DNA of 64,000 nucleotides from Zhongshania sp. R06B22 (GCF_040892595.1 NZ_JBFRYB010000001.1:3038001-3102000), one strand, 5' to 3'. Positions 19,128 to 28,404 are shown, numbered from the stretch's first letter. The notes: generated from the letters alone by a model not told the origin. Made by a program: numbers and translations.

Positions 19128-19976
19128 CTAGCGCTCGGCGAGTAATTTGACGACGGTGTGTGCAGTTTCCAAACCCGAGTTTTGATTCTGTCCGGTGACG
19201 AAGCGTTGCTCTCCATCGACCACAACCCGCGTTGCAAAAATATCGCGAAAGGCGGTAGCGGCCTCGAATACGGCGCCCGCTTTGCGCAGCTCGGTTTCGG
19301 GGTGCATCGGCGTGACCTCAATACCAAGCTCTTTAATCTGTTTGTCGGTGACACCAGTAGTGCGGCGTCCGCTAATTAGGAGATTACCGTCGCTGTCCTT
19401 GGCTTTAATCAGACCGAGCGCACCATGGCAGACTGAACTGATAATCGTCTTTTTGGGGGAATAGTAGGCCTGACTGACCAACTGGCCGAGATACTCAGAA
19501 TACCCCATGTCATAGGCGGCGCCCCAGCCACCCGCTAAAAAGATGACGTCGTAGTCACTGGCATCGACCGATACAATGGCGATGGAGTTTTTTACCTTCG
19601 CCTGAAACACGGTATCTTCAAGAAAGCGTTCATCTTCCGCGCTGCGGATCACCCGGCGAAAACTCAGCGGGTCGATTGGAATCTGACCACCCTCAATACT
19701 GGCCACATCCACGTCCATACCGGCTTCCTTAAAGACATAGTATGGATGCGTCATTTCTGAGGCAAAGACACCCGTTGCATCGCCCTCTGTAGATCCGGGC
19801 TCAGCCAAAAAGCCGTGACTGGTGGTAATAATAAGCGCCCGCCCACCGGCAAACTGATAGTGCTCGCCGTTATAATCAGGATGTAAGCCTGCTTTTTTCA
19901 GCACCGTTGGCAGCGCGATGGCGACGAGCGCGATGACTGACACAATAACGATAGCCGTGATTTTTATTTTTTTCAT
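19128..19976 (-). CDS. Membrane-anchored DJ-1/PfpI (Hsp31-like) family protein
   Basis: A 282-residue protein with an N-terminal membrane anchor (residues 5-25) in front of a DJ-1/PfpI domain. The nucleophile elbow SVCHGALG with its cysteine lies near residue 183, and the GGWGAAYDM segment before it matches the Hsp31-like branch (glyoxalase or chaperone type). The C-terminal RFVTGQNQNSG also fits this branch. Most relatives are cytosolic, so the anchor is notable. GAGGG lies before the ATG. It is first in an operon with the DUF4345 and sulfatase genes. Exact activity unknown. Confidence 0.85.
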   Translation of the reverse strand: MKKIKITAIVIVSVIALVAIALPTVLKKAGLHPDYNGEHYQFAGGRALIITTSHGFLAEPGSTEGDATGVFASEMTHPYYVFKEAGMDVDVASIEGGQIPIDPLSFRRVIRSAEDERFLEDTVFQAKVKNSIAIVSVDASDYDVIFLAGGWGAAYDMGYSEYLGQLVSQAYYSPKKTIISSVCHGALGLIKAKDSDGNLLISGRRTTGVTDKQIKELGIEVTPMHPETELRKAGAVFEAATAFRDIFATRVVVDGEQRFVTGQNQNSGLETAHTVVKLLAER

Positions 19977-20143
19977 AACACCCTCTCGTCAATAATGGCC
20001 GCAGATAACCGAACATTACTGAACGCTTTTTATTATCGTCATTACACTAAGTAAAGTAACGGCCGTGGGACTTAATTATCTATTCCACGCTTGCTTGCAC
20101 TAGCCTCAGCCGTCGACTTCAAATCCTAATCGCTATATTCCAA

Positions 20144-20908
20144 TCAAATGGTTAAGCCACCATCGACAACAATACACTCGCCATTGGTGTAACTAGCTGC
20201 ATCAGACACCAGGTACAGAACCGTGCCTGCCATTTCCTCAGGCTCCGCGTGGCGGCCCATAGGAATTTGGGATACTGCGGTCTGATAAATGTCATCGTTG
20301 CTGAACAAGGCCCCAGCAAATTTGGTTTTGGTAAAACCGGGCAGTAAAGCGTTTACCCGAATACCGTGTGGCGCGCACTCTTTGGCAAAGGCCTTGGTCA
20401 TATTAACCACCGCCGCCTTGGTGATGGAATATATCCCCTGCAGCGCGGCGGGCTGCAGTGCATTGACCGAGGCAGTATTAATAATGACCCCACTGCCCTG
20501 CTCACGCATCAACCGTCCAGCTTCTACCGACATGAAGAAGTAACCGCGAATATTAACCTCAACGGTTTTATTGTATGCCGCTAAATCGGTGTCCAATATA
20601 TGACCGAAATAGGGATTGGTGGCGGCGTTATTTACCAGGATATCCAATCTGCCATGGGTCTCGCGGATGTGAGCAAAAGCCTGGCCGATATCATCCATAC
20701 TGCCAACATGACAAGCGAGCGCCTCAGCGCTTCCACCAGCCTCGATAATACTATCCACAACTGCCTGACAATCGATGAGCTTACGGCTAGACACAATGAC
20801 GTGAGCGCCCTGCTCTGCCAATAGCTTGGCTATCGCTTCGCCAATACCACGACTGGCACCGGTGACCAGCGCAATTTTCTTACTAAGATTAAATAATTGA
20901 GTACTCAC
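20144..20908 (-). CDS. Short-chain dehydrogenase/reductase
   Basis: A 254-residue classical SDR with TGASRGIG, NNAATNP, catalytic Ser (NTASVNA) and YSITK, ending with the family VVDGGLTI. I place the start at GTG 20908 because GGAG (20917-20920) is 8 bases away; a GTG two codons earlier is only 2 bases from it. It lies 119 bp after two acyl-CoA dehydrogenase genes on the same strand and may act with them as a hydroxyacyl or hydroxysteroid-type dehydrogenase, which is an inference from context only. Confidence 0.88.
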   Translation of the reverse strand: MSTQLFNLSKKIALVTGASRGIGEAIAKLLAEQGAHVIVSSRKLIDCQAVVDSIIEAGGSAEALACHVGSMDDIGQAFAHIRETHGRLDILVNNAATNPYFGHILDTDLAAYNKTVEVNIRGYFFMSVEAGRLMREQGSGVIINTASVNALQPAALQGIYSITKAAVVNMTKAFAKECAPHGIRVNALLPGFTKTKFAGALFSNDDIYQTAVSQIPMGRHAEPEEMAGTVLYLVSDAASYTNGECIVVDGGLTI

Positions 20909-21027
20909 AAACACTTCTCCAAGAAAATTCAGTGCTAACTACACCGCGTCATAATAAATAGACTTCGCTGGGTCGGCCCTTGAAACACATGCCTCAAGGG
21001 AGTGAAAAAACCATTGAGACATCAGCG

Positions 21028-22230
21028 CTATTTCAATTCGCTGGAGCTTTTACCCAAAAGCTGGCGAGCAATAATCAACTGCTGAATTTGCTGAGTGCCT
21101 TCATAGATATCAATAATCTTTGAGTCACGGGCAAATTTTTCCAAGAGCTCACTTTGGCTATAACCCAATTGCCCGCAGATTTCGACACACTTGAGGGCAA
21201 CGGTATTACCCATCCGGCCGGCCTTGGCTTTTGACATCGACGCATTCATTGAATTTGGCAGACGGTTATCTGCCATCCAAGCCGCTTTGAGAACAAGCAA
21301 GCGAGCCGACTCCCAATCGGCCTCCAGCTCATAAAGATCATTTTCCAAGGCACTGAGTTGGTGATAATTTTTAGTATATTTAAGTTCTAGACCGCTTTCT
21401 TTAAGTAGGTCTTGAGCCAAATCCAAGGCTGCTCGCGCTAGGCCAATCGCCTGAGCGGCAACCAGCGGCCGGGTATTATCAAAGGTCTGCATCACCCCGC
21501 CAAATGCCTTTTTTCGAGCCGCTGCGGTGGTGGCGATGTCAGGACTACCAAGCAAACTAGACTTGGGTACGCGGCAATTTTCGAACACAATCTGCGCCGT
21601 GTCCGAGGCTCGAATACCAAGCTTATGCTCTACCCGTGTCACCGTCATACCGGGTGTCCCTTTCGGCACCAAAAAGGACTTGATCGCCGCCTTGCCCATT
21701 GAGGTATCCAAGGAAGCCCAAACAACAACCTGACGACAGCGATAACCATCGGTAACAAAAATCTTCTCGCCGTTGATAAGCCATTCATCACCATCTAGAA
21801 CAGCAGTGGTCTTGATATTCGCGGAATCAGACCCGCAGCCCGGCTCCGTGATTGCCATGGCGGCAAACAACTCACCCCACTCGGTTTTTTGTTCTTCGGT
21901 CGCCACCGCCTGCACGGCCGCATTCCCAAGCCCTATAACCGGAAGCGCAAGATACAGACCGGCATCGCCCCAGCACATTGCCTCGGTGGCAACCGCCATG
22001 CGCATGCTATTGCCATTGCGATTGCCTTCCTTGGGAGCGTCTTTATCGTTAGGCGCCTGTGGTGAGGATCCAACTTTCAACAAGGCCCCTAATTCCACAA
22101 GCTCTTCTGGCAGCTCCCTCTGCTCTAGCAGGTCGTACTTACGCGAAATTGGCCGCAGGCCGCCCTCGGCAAATTGATGCAGAAGCCCATCTAAATCTTG
22201 TAAATTTTTAGGTAGTTCTAAATTAATCAC
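21028..22230 (-). CDS. Acyl-CoA dehydrogenase (canonical catalytic subunit)
   Basis: A 400-residue FAD-dependent acyl-CoA dehydrogenase introducing a 2,3 double bond into an acyl-CoA. The FAD/substrate signature ITEPGCGSD lies near residue 130, and the catalytic-base motif IYEGTQQIQQ near residue 380. GTG start at 22230 with AAGGA 8 bases before. It follows, by 36 bp, a second acyl-CoA dehydrogenase gene that lacks both signatures. Adjacent pairs of this kind can form heteromeric enzymes in steroid side-chain oxidation (ChsE-type); whether this pair does is an inference. Confidence 0.92.
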   Translation of the reverse strand: MINLELPKNLQDLDGLLHQFAEGGLRPISRKYDLLEQRELPEELVELGALLKVGSSPQAPNDKDAPKEGNRNGNSMRMAVATEAMCWGDAGLYLALPVIGLGNAAVQAVATEEQKTEWGELFAAMAITEPGCGSDSANIKTTAVLDGDEWLINGEKIFVTDGYRCRQVVVWASLDTSMGKAAIKSFLVPKGTPGMTVTRVEHKLGIRASDTAQIVFENCRVPKSSLLGSPDIATTAAARKKAFGGVMQTFDNTRPLVAAQAIGLARAALDLAQDLLKESGLELKYTKNYHQLSALENDLYELEADWESARLLVLKAAWMADNRLPNSMNASMSKAKAGRMGNTVALKCVEICGQLGYSQSELLEKFARDSKIIDIYEGTQQIQQLIIARQLLGKSSSELK

Positions 22231-22266
22231 GTGATAAATCCTTTTTCAATTAGCGATGGGACGAGC

Positions 22267-23391
22267 TCAGACGATGGCCATGCCACTGAGGACTTGAAGC
22301 GCCCGCAGATTGCGATACCAAAGCTCGACAGGGTGCTCCCGTGTGAAACCATGCCCACCCAATAGTTGAACGCCATCCGTGCCAGTTTTCATACCCACCT
22401 TAATTGCCTGTCGATGAGCAAGGTAAGAGGTACGAGTAAAATCTAAACCTTGCTCAGCTTGCGAGGCCGCTCGATAAACCATTAAGCGCAGACCTTCGAG
22501 CTCAGTTGCCATATCAGCCACCATAAAGGCGACGGACTGGCGGTTGGATATCGGCTCGCCAAAAGCCACTCGCTGATTCACATAGTCTTTCACATAATCC
22601 AATACCGCTTGGCAGGTACCCACCGCAAGCGCAGCGGTTGCAATACGGCTTAAACCAAGAAAATGCTGGAGTTTAAAATCATCGCTCAGCACAGCGTCGC
22701 CAGAGACCGGCACATCATTAAGGCTTAAGCAGTAAAGTGGCAGGGGACGCAGCCCCATATAGGCTTCTTTTTCAAAGTCACAAGCCACAGTGAAGTTATC
22801 CAGCAGAAAACCCCGCGTGCCCAGCGATTCGCCGCCGCTAGATACGGCATTCGCAAACACCAATAATAGCTTCGCCTCTGGGCCGAAGGGCACCAGACTT
22901 TTCTTACCCGACAATAGCCATGAACCATCGTCTTGTTGATGCGCAGTCGTGGCAAGATTCTCAGCATCACAAGCAATGCCGGGCTCCATCAGCGCGATCC
23001 CAGCAGCTACAAAGGTGTCTTGTAACAAAGTGGCGGCGACCAGCGCCTGCTGTGATTCACTACCCCACTTCATCACCGTGTTAATGACAGCGAGAGGCGC
23101 GAGTATGGCCAGCGCCATAGACATATCGCCTTGCGCCAGATCTTCGGTAAGTAGGGTATTGGAAATGGGCTTGTGGCCGCCGCCAACGCCGCCCAATTTA
23201 TCTGGAACCGGCATAAAATTCAGACCCAGCTCAGCGGTTTTATCAAGGAACCCCGTCGCTAAGGCCGCTGCTTCGTCGGCATCGCGAGCATTGGGAGCCA
23301 TTTCTTCACGCGCGAATCGATGCATGACCTCTCTGGTCATGCTCTCTTCTTCGGTCGGTGTTAAATCAAACATAAGGGCGGTTTCAGTCAT
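22267..23391 (-). CDS. Acyl-CoA dehydrogenase-like subunit lacking canonical active-site motifs
   Basis: A 374-residue member of the acyl-CoA dehydrogenase superfamily, with the N-terminal helical domain, beta middle domain and C-terminal GVQLLGGHGFTREHPVE region all present. The FAD/acyl signature is altered (MEPGIACD instead of the usual TEPxxGSD), and the region where YEGT with the catalytic Glu should be reads YRNLRALQVLSG, after which the protein ends. It may be a non-catalytic partner of the next gene, or use a different residue. AAGGAAT lies before the ATG. First of a three-gene group with the canonical ACAD and an SDR. Confidence 0.85.
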   Translation of the reverse strand: MTETALMFDLTPTEEESMTREVMHRFAREEMAPNARDADEAAALATGFLDKTAELGLNFMPVPDKLGGVGGGHKPISNTLLTEDLAQGDMSMALAILAPLAVINTVMKWGSESQQALVAATLLQDTFVAAGIALMEPGIACDAENLATTAHQQDDGSWLLSGKKSLVPFGPEAKLLLVFANAVSSGGESLGTRGFLLDNFTVACDFEKEAYMGLRPLPLYCLSLNDVPVSGDAVLSDDFKLQHFLGLSRIATAALAVGTCQAVLDYVKDYVNQRVAFGEPISNRQSVAFMVADMATELEGLRLMVYRAASQAEQGLDFTRTSYLAHRQAIKVGMKTGTDGVQLLGGHGFTREHPVELWYRNLRALQVLSGMAIV

Positions 23392-23567
23392 TATTATTCC
23401 TTAGTAATTAAGATCACACTGAGCGTGGAAATACCAAACCTGATACTGACACTCACTGCCAAAAATTGTAAGTCGGTTTACTCTAAAAGCCGAGCTGGTC
23501 TAAGCAGTCACTACACGTCAAACTAAGGCTGAAAGATGAGTAAACAACACCCCACTTTTGAGTGTGG

Positions 23568-24611
23568 CTAGACTCCTTGCAACATCGTCTCGCAAGCGGT
23601 GCCTTCAAGTATTTTATCTACCCTCGCGCGATCCTGATTACCCAGTGCGCGATAAGCTTCGTTAATCCACACAAGGCATTTAGCCTGATACGGGAAAGCG
23701 CGCTGCTCCCAGCGTTCGCCGTCAATTTCAGTGCTCCACGATTTCTCGCCGGCCTGCACTGCAGCCGCATTGGCCAGCAGCGCAGGGGCATAGACTCGAC
23801 CCACTTCGGCCAACAATCCCTTTAAGGTATCAGGCTGATCCTCAAGGCGAGTCCAATCACTGTCTTTAGGATTCACCCCCGAAAGATCCTGCATAATATT
23901 GACCCAGGCGACGGTGCGAGGCGATAGCTTATGGGCAATACGACGGGGACTGGGATCAACACCAATTAATTGGGTGAGCTGCCCTAAAAGGCCGAAATCG
24001 CCCGCTCCGGGGCGATGGCCGAGCATATAGGGTTGTCGGCTCAAATGTTTTTCCATCGCCTGCAGAAAACGCCGATAGCTAGCCTCAATAACTGGCGCGG
24101 TAATGTCATTGGAACCGACGTAACTCAGCCTAGAAATCTGCCGACTAGTAAACATGGCTTTGAATTCTGCTGCCTGTGCATCGCTAAGGCTTATATCTGC
24201 ACAAAATGGTAGCAAGGTTCCGGCATTGTCGGCATCTTCTTCAGGATACCAGCGATAGTGGAACATATACTTGGTGACCCATTCGTCGGCAAAGTCCTCA
24301 ATCAAATAGTCAATAAAGGCTAATGCCGGGTCCGGTGGAATGACCGAACGGCCATCATATATAGCCTCTAAGCGCCGAATAATGGGACTTGAATCGCAGG
24401 TGGCGACTGGCTTGCCAGCTTCGTCTTCAAATAAAAATGTCGGCAAGAAAACCATCTTAGGTTTTTCAATACCCATTTTTTCCAGCACCACTTCTGGCAT
24501 TCCCCAGGTCACCGCATAATGAATATGTCGATACCGCATTAAGGCAATCATTTTTAATGAATAGGGCGATGCAGTGGCGCCTATTAAGCGCAAGGGTTCA
24601 CGTATGGGCAT
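23568..24611 (-). CDS. Large GST-fold protein with C-terminal extension (copy 3 of 4)
   Basis: A 347-residue GST-fold protein. I choose ATG 24611 because a perfect AGGAGG (24618-24623) lies 6 bases before it; the frame is open 14 codons further but without a ribosome site. The thioredoxin-like domain has LRLIGATASPYSLKMIALM (SPYS in the active-site area), then DSSPII, then DEWVTKYMFHYRW as in copy 1. The C-domain motif PYMLGHRPGAGDFGLLGQL is intact and about 80 residues follow, with ERWEQRAFPYQAKCL. It is divergent from a TetR gene with a palindrome between them. Substrate unknown. Confidence 0.8.
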   Translation of the reverse strand: MPIREPLRLIGATASPYSLKMIALMRYRHIHYAVTWGMPEVVLEKMGIEKPKMVFLPTFLFEDEAGKPVATCDSSPIIRRLEAIYDGRSVIPPDPALAFIDYLIEDFADEWVTKYMFHYRWYPEEDADNAGTLLPFCADISLSDAQAAEFKAMFTSRQISRLSYVGSNDITAPVIEASYRRFLQAMEKHLSRQPYMLGHRPGAGDFGLLGQLTQLIGVDPSPRRIAHKLSPRTVAWVNIMQDLSGVNPKDSDWTRLEDQPDTLKGLLAEVGRVYAPALLANAAAVQAGEKSWSTEIDGERWEQRAFPYQAKCLVWINEAYRALGNQDRARVDKILEGTACETMLQGV

Positions 24612-25065
24612 CTTAAACCTCCTAGATACTGTCTCGGCAGACAAGCCCAACAAGCATCCACATTTAGAGTACGTACTATTATTTAAATTCTACTCTGCGA
24701 CGTCCTAATCATGATTAGACGCGCTACAGTTGGGCCAGTTCTCCGCAAACAATATACTATTGTCACAATTGATGCCAGATGTTAAAGCTATACTCAATTT
24801 ATCTCTAGACGAGAAGATGCAGCGGGGCGAACCGGCCCCATGTAAACATTAACCTTGATTTGATTGGCAAACCTGAAGCGACGCGGCGCTGCTGGTAAAT
24901 CCCGGTGAAGAGCCGATTGAAACTATTTGAGACAGCAGATTCACAGCCACTAAAGTGACCCAAAATAATTTTCGTCGTACATTGGCCCAGCATTTGAGTG
25001 TTACAATTAGACATCGGTATTTAGGGCGTCGAACTCCGTTCTATAAGGTAAGCAGAGCATACAAG
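24612..25065. other. 454-bp divergent region between GST-like and TetR genes
   Basis: Contains the 14-bp palindrome at 24705-24718 and the promoters for both neighbours. An open frame leads into the TetR gene from 24955, but its extra residues do not belong to the TetR family, so I treat it as leader. An antisense open frame at 24805-25014 has no support. Confidence 0.4.
24705..24718. promoter_or_regulatory. Candidate TetR operator, perfect 14-bp palindrome
   Basis: CTAATCATGATTAG is a perfect palindrome, 94 bp before the GST-like start and about 350 bp before the TetR start. Divergent TetR-target pairs often carry such a dyad; assignment to this TetR is inference. Confidence 0.5.
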
Positions 25066-25659
25066 ATGACTACATCAAATTCGAAAATTTCGCCGGAGAG
25101 CGATGGTCGTCGTCAGCGAACAGAACGCAGCCGCACCGCCATTATTGAAGCGTCACTCAGCTTGTTAGAAGAAGGTATTCTGGTACCGACCGCACAGCAA
25201 ATTTCAGATCGAGCCGGAGTGGGTATACGCACCTTTTTCAGGCATTTCGAAGACATGAACACCCTCTTCGAAGCGGTAGACGACAGCATTCGCAGCCACT
25301 ACGAAATGCTCATCCTTACCGGCGATCGCAATGGTACGCTGGAAGAACGTATTGATCATGCTGTTGATCGACATGCCGCTGTTTACGAGCAAATCGCCAA
25401 TATTATTTTATCAGCGGCGGCGCAGCGCTGGCGCTATGATGTACTGCGTAAAAATTATGCTCGCAGTCAACGCGGCCTGCGAAAAGACTTAGATAACTTG
25501 CTGCCAGAGATTAAAGACTTACCCCAATCAACACGCGAAGCCATTGATGCCATTGCGTCGTTTGAGATGTGGAATCGACTTCGGGAACATCAGGGCCAAA
25601 GCAAGCGCAGCACTATTAGTATTGTGAGCAGCTTACTTAAGACACTGATTATTCAATAA
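25066..25659 (+). CDS. TetR/AcrR-family transcriptional regulator
   Basis: A 197-residue TetR protein when started at ATG 25066 (MTTSNSKISPESDGRRQRTE). The DNA-binding helices are at about residues 20-65 (AQQISDRAGVGIRTFFRHF). An upstream in-frame start at 24955 would add 37 residues that do not look like the family. The ribosome site is weak (AAGGT about 17 bases away). The ligand domain is helical and unassigned. It is divergent from a large GST-like gene and convergent with the tandem thioredoxin-fold gene; either could be its target. Confidence 0.88.
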   Translation: MTTSNSKISPESDGRRQRTERSRTAIIEASLSLLEEGILVPTAQQISDRAGVGIRTFFRHFEDMNTLFEAVDDSIRSHYEMLILTGDRNGTLEERIDHAVDRHAAVYEQIANIILSAAAQRWRYDVLRKNYARSQRGLRKDLDNLLPEIKDLPQSTREAIDAIASFEMWNRLREHQGQSKRSTISIVSSLLKTLIIQ

Positions 25660-25737
25660 GCAGCATCTATAGAACCAGTCTTCGCCAACATTGACGACTA
25701 AAATCGAAATCCGTCCTAAAGCATTAGAAACATTGCG

Positions 25738-27117
25738 CTAGTGCTTTCTCTCGGCGAGTAGTCTCTGAATTTCTCGAGCAAACAACCAAAGTCTATCCTG
25801 CCCCCAAAGTGCAAGTACCTGCTTACCTTCGCCATCGAGTAGCCTAAAACTCGGCACTCCCCAAAGACCAGCGTCGTACATCGCGAGGCGATTTTTCTCT
25901 AGCTCTGACTCCCAAGCAGAGTCACCTAAATGCGTTTGGGCAGCCTTCCAATCCAAGCCAGCCTTTTCGACCACCCGCTGTAAACCTTTAAGTTTATTGG
26001 TGTTAACACCCTCAGCAAATGCGCAACGCAAAAAGCTAGACAGTAATTCATTGCCCTTGCCCTGCTGACAAGCCCAAGGATAGAGTGAATAACATTGCCT
26101 GACGGGATGACCTATGGGATCGTAGATCGGACCGAACGCCGTCCCTGCCGCCCTCGCCTCACGACCGCAGTCGCGCATAATATACGTGCCCTTCTCGCGC
26201 GTGGCGGGCACGCCACGCATCACCATCGGCAGTACCGGTTTAACCACTAAATTCACACCCGTGGTTCTCGCCAACTCCAGGGCGCGATCAAATATAATCG
26301 CAGTATATGGGCTGCGCAACGACGGGTAGATTTCAAATGTTAGGGTTCCGGTGTCTCGCAGCGAGCCAATTTCAATATCTTTACGGGGAGCAAGTAGCGG
26401 CTCACCCCAGCGATTATCTAGACCAAGCTCAACCAAGAGCGACTCAAGATAGCAGAGACGATCAACGCCCCAAAACCACTCATTGCCGTAGTGAAACATG
26501 GCCGCCGAGTAATGCCCGAGCGCGGTACGCCGCGCATTGCCTTGCTCAACTTGGCGAGCGGCATCTGCAGGTGCCAGCGCACCAAAGTGATCCGCAAGCG
26601 CTGTTAGGGCAGCTTGATCATGATTCCATAGCGCGGTATTCACGGCGACCACACACTCGATAAACCCCGCCGAATCCTGCTTGGCCAATATCGCATTTGC
26701 CTGCTCGACCAACTCACACGCTGGCAATTTTTGCGCAGCAGGGAATTCCAGTCCGTAATGCGGCGCAATATGACCGGCATCCTCAACTGCCAACCTCAAT
26801 AGCAACTCCGGCTCTGGTGCATTATCACCAATAGGGCCAGACACCAGATGACAGATAACATCCACATCATAGCGCTCACTAAACTGCTGCAATAACTGCG
26901 CGGCGAGATAGCTATAACCATCATCTACTTGATGAAAGTATTCAATAAGCGCTCTCGATCCGGACTTCGCACGCTGCCTTTCATGTTTTTCGCGGGATTT
27001 ACGCTGGTAATCGGCATGCGCCAAACGAGTCATAAACAATCTTGACGTCACCCACCGCCGCAGTCGACTTGGCTCCGAGGTCGACGCACCACCCTGATCC
27101 TTAAAGGTTTCACTCAT
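25738..27117 (-). CDS. Tandem DsbA/HCCA-isomerase-fold (kappa-GST-like) protein
   Basis: A 459-residue protein made of two thioredoxin-fold units of the DsbA/2-hydroxychromene-2-carboxylate isomerase type. Unit 1 begins at IEYFHQVDDGYSYLAAQLL (near residue 58), unit 2 at LTFEIYPSLRSPYTAIIFDR (near residue 265), which ends with the family cis-Pro segment GLWGVPSFRL and LWGQDRL. Neither unit has CxxC, so disulfide chemistry is unlikely; glutathione-dependent isomerase-type chemistry is possible. Most family members have a single unit. It stands alone, convergent with a TetR gene, with an inverted repeat upstream (27204-27226). Confidence 0.8.
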   Translation of the reverse strand: MSETFKDQGGASTSEPSRLRRWVTSRLFMTRLAHADYQRKSREKHERQRAKSGSRALIEYFHQVDDGYSYLAAQLLQQFSERYDVDVICHLVSGPIGDNAPEPELLLRLAVEDAGHIAPHYGLEFPAAQKLPACELVEQANAILAKQDSAGFIECVVAVNTALWNHDQAALTALADHFGALAPADAARQVEQGNARRTALGHYSAAMFHYGNEWFWGVDRLCYLESLLVELGLDNRWGEPLLAPRKDIEIGSLRDTGTLTFEIYPSLRSPYTAIIFDRALELARTTGVNLVVKPVLPMVMRGVPATREKGTYIMRDCGREARAAGTAFGPIYDPIGHPVRQCYSLYPWACQQGKGNELLSSFLRCAFAEGVNTNKLKGLQRVVEKAGLDWKAAQTHLGDSAWESELEKNRLAMYDAGLWGVPSFRLLDGEGKQVLALWGQDRLWLFAREIQRLLAERKH

Positions 27118-27603
27118 TATTCTTATTCCTATATACGATCAATACACAACACTTCAAGGCAGCCATCAGTGCTAGCACTCATCTCAGCACCCACCCAAAC
27201 ATATAATGACACTATTAATGTCATTAGCGTAATTGTACCAACTGGCAAGCAATTCAAAAAGTCGTCAATAAAAAATCTCATCGCAAAGGCGGTCATACAG
27301 GCCCAAAAAGAAACCTTCGCGAAACGCGCTCGGGGGGACTAATCGAATATTATACGAAAGGCGACAACGACGCCGCCTGCAGGCTGGCTATAAATTCAGG
27401 AAAAATGATGCATGCGACAAGGAATTGCGGGAGCAGTGGCATCGTATGCCTTGTTTTTAAAAACCCGAAAACCAAAGTAAAACCGCACCCACAGGAGAAA
27501 AGAAATTGGGCAACAATAAATGTCGAGCGCCTAGATCAGCCATTCTCCCTGAAAACTGAAGACTCCCTCAAATATAGCGCTTTATGAAAGGCTGCTAGGC
27601 GGA
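27118..27603. other. 486-bp intergenic region
   Basis: Upstream of the tandem thioredoxin-fold gene and downstream of the outer-membrane protein gene's stop. It holds the inverted repeat at 27204-27226. A 60-codon open frame at 27405-27587 (plus) has no ribosome site and no recognisable similarity, so I do not call it. Confidence 0.4.
27204..27226. promoter_or_regulatory. Candidate operator upstream of the tandem thioredoxin-fold gene
   Basis: TAATGACA and its exact reverse complement TGTCATTA are separated by 7 bases, 86 bp upstream of the ATG at 27117. Size and symmetry suit a dimeric repressor of TetR type; which one is unknown. Confidence 0.5.
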
Positions 27604-28332
27604 TCAGAAGGCTTTATTAGCCCGAATACCAAAATTGTGGTCTCTAGTGCCATTAGACACTCCCGCTAAATAGCGTGCTTCATACTTAAAACCACCGAAA
27701 CTCCACCCTATCATCGGCCCAATCTGGTGGCCCTGCTCATTAAAAGAACCAAACTCCCCAAGGCGACCATAGTCATTAAACATCTCGACACCTAGGGTAA
27801 TTCCACTATCAAGCTTCTTAGATATGCTAGCCCGGGTCTCAATTTCAGTACCGGTGAACGCCTCGTCGCTACCAAACTCCCATGCCCCAATTAGAATGCC
27901 ACGAATGCGGATACCATTCGCTAGCCCCCATTGATTCGTCCAGTTAACCGCAAACATTTGCGGGTTATCACCCCTGCGCTGGCGGATATCGAAGCGCACA
28001 CCGCTTGACCAAATATCATCGTCTACTTGCTTTTTAAAGTTATAAAGCATCTCTGCACGAATGTACTCATACAGAAATTCGCCACGATCACGATATTGCA
28101 GAATAATGCGGCCTCTGAACTGGTCATTAAAAGCATGTTGATAATGCAAGCGCGACGCCCAGTTGTCTTCTTGGCCATCTTCATCGGCAGGCGCCAAAGC
28201 TATACGGAGCTGCATACTACGATCGCCCGCCTTCACCCCCGGACCATGGACCCCAGAGGTGTTCGAGGCATTAACATGCATTGCGGGCGTTAGTAACAAA
28301 AAACTGATCGTGACGGCCAATATTCTGTTCAA
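27604..28332 (-). CDS. Outer-membrane beta-barrel-like protein, unassigned
   Basis: A 242-residue exported protein: signal peptide residues 1-22 (cleavage after VNA), then alternating amphipathic strands (LQLRIAL-type, RIILQYRD, YEYIRAEMLYNF) and a C-terminal Phe, the usual end of an outer-membrane barrel. I do not recognise a named family. The start is a TTG at 28332 with GGGGA 9 bases before; no better ATG is available. A strong minus-strand intrinsic terminator lies only 46 bp upstream, so its own promoter must be very close or be subject to attenuation. Confidence 0.65.
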   Translation of the reverse strand: MNRILAVTISFLLLTPAMHVNASNTSGVHGPGVKAGDRSMQLRIALAPADEDGQEDNWASRLHYQHAFNDQFRGRIILQYRDRGEFLYEYIRAEMLYNFKKQVDDDIWSSGVRFDIRQRRGDNPQMFAVNWTNQWGLANGIRIRGILIGAWEFGSDEAFTGTEIETRASISKKLDSGITLGVEMFNDYGRLGEFGSFNEQGHQIGPMIGWSFGGFKYEARYLAGVSNGTRDHNFGIRANKAF

Positions 28333-28377
28333 TTTAGCATCCCCATAGTCTTATATTTTTAATACATTAAAAGCAAA

Positions 28378-28404
28378 AATCCCTAGCTAAAAACTCTAGG
28401 GATT
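28378..28404 (-). terminator. Intrinsic terminator in the leader of the outer-membrane protein gene
   Basis: A 9-bp stem (AATCCCTAG with CTAGGGATT, 28378-28386 and 28396-28404) with a 9-base loop, followed on the minus strand by TTTTTGCTTTT. It points toward the outer-membrane gene but follows no minus-strand gene, so it ends either a small RNA from 28405-28786 or an attenuated leader. Confidence 0.7.

Noticed and set aside
24805..25014. Short antisense frame upstream of TetR
   Set aside because: No start signal, no similarity; it overlaps a likely promoter region.
27405..27587. 60-codon plus-strand frame
   Set aside because: No ribosome site and no recognisable family.
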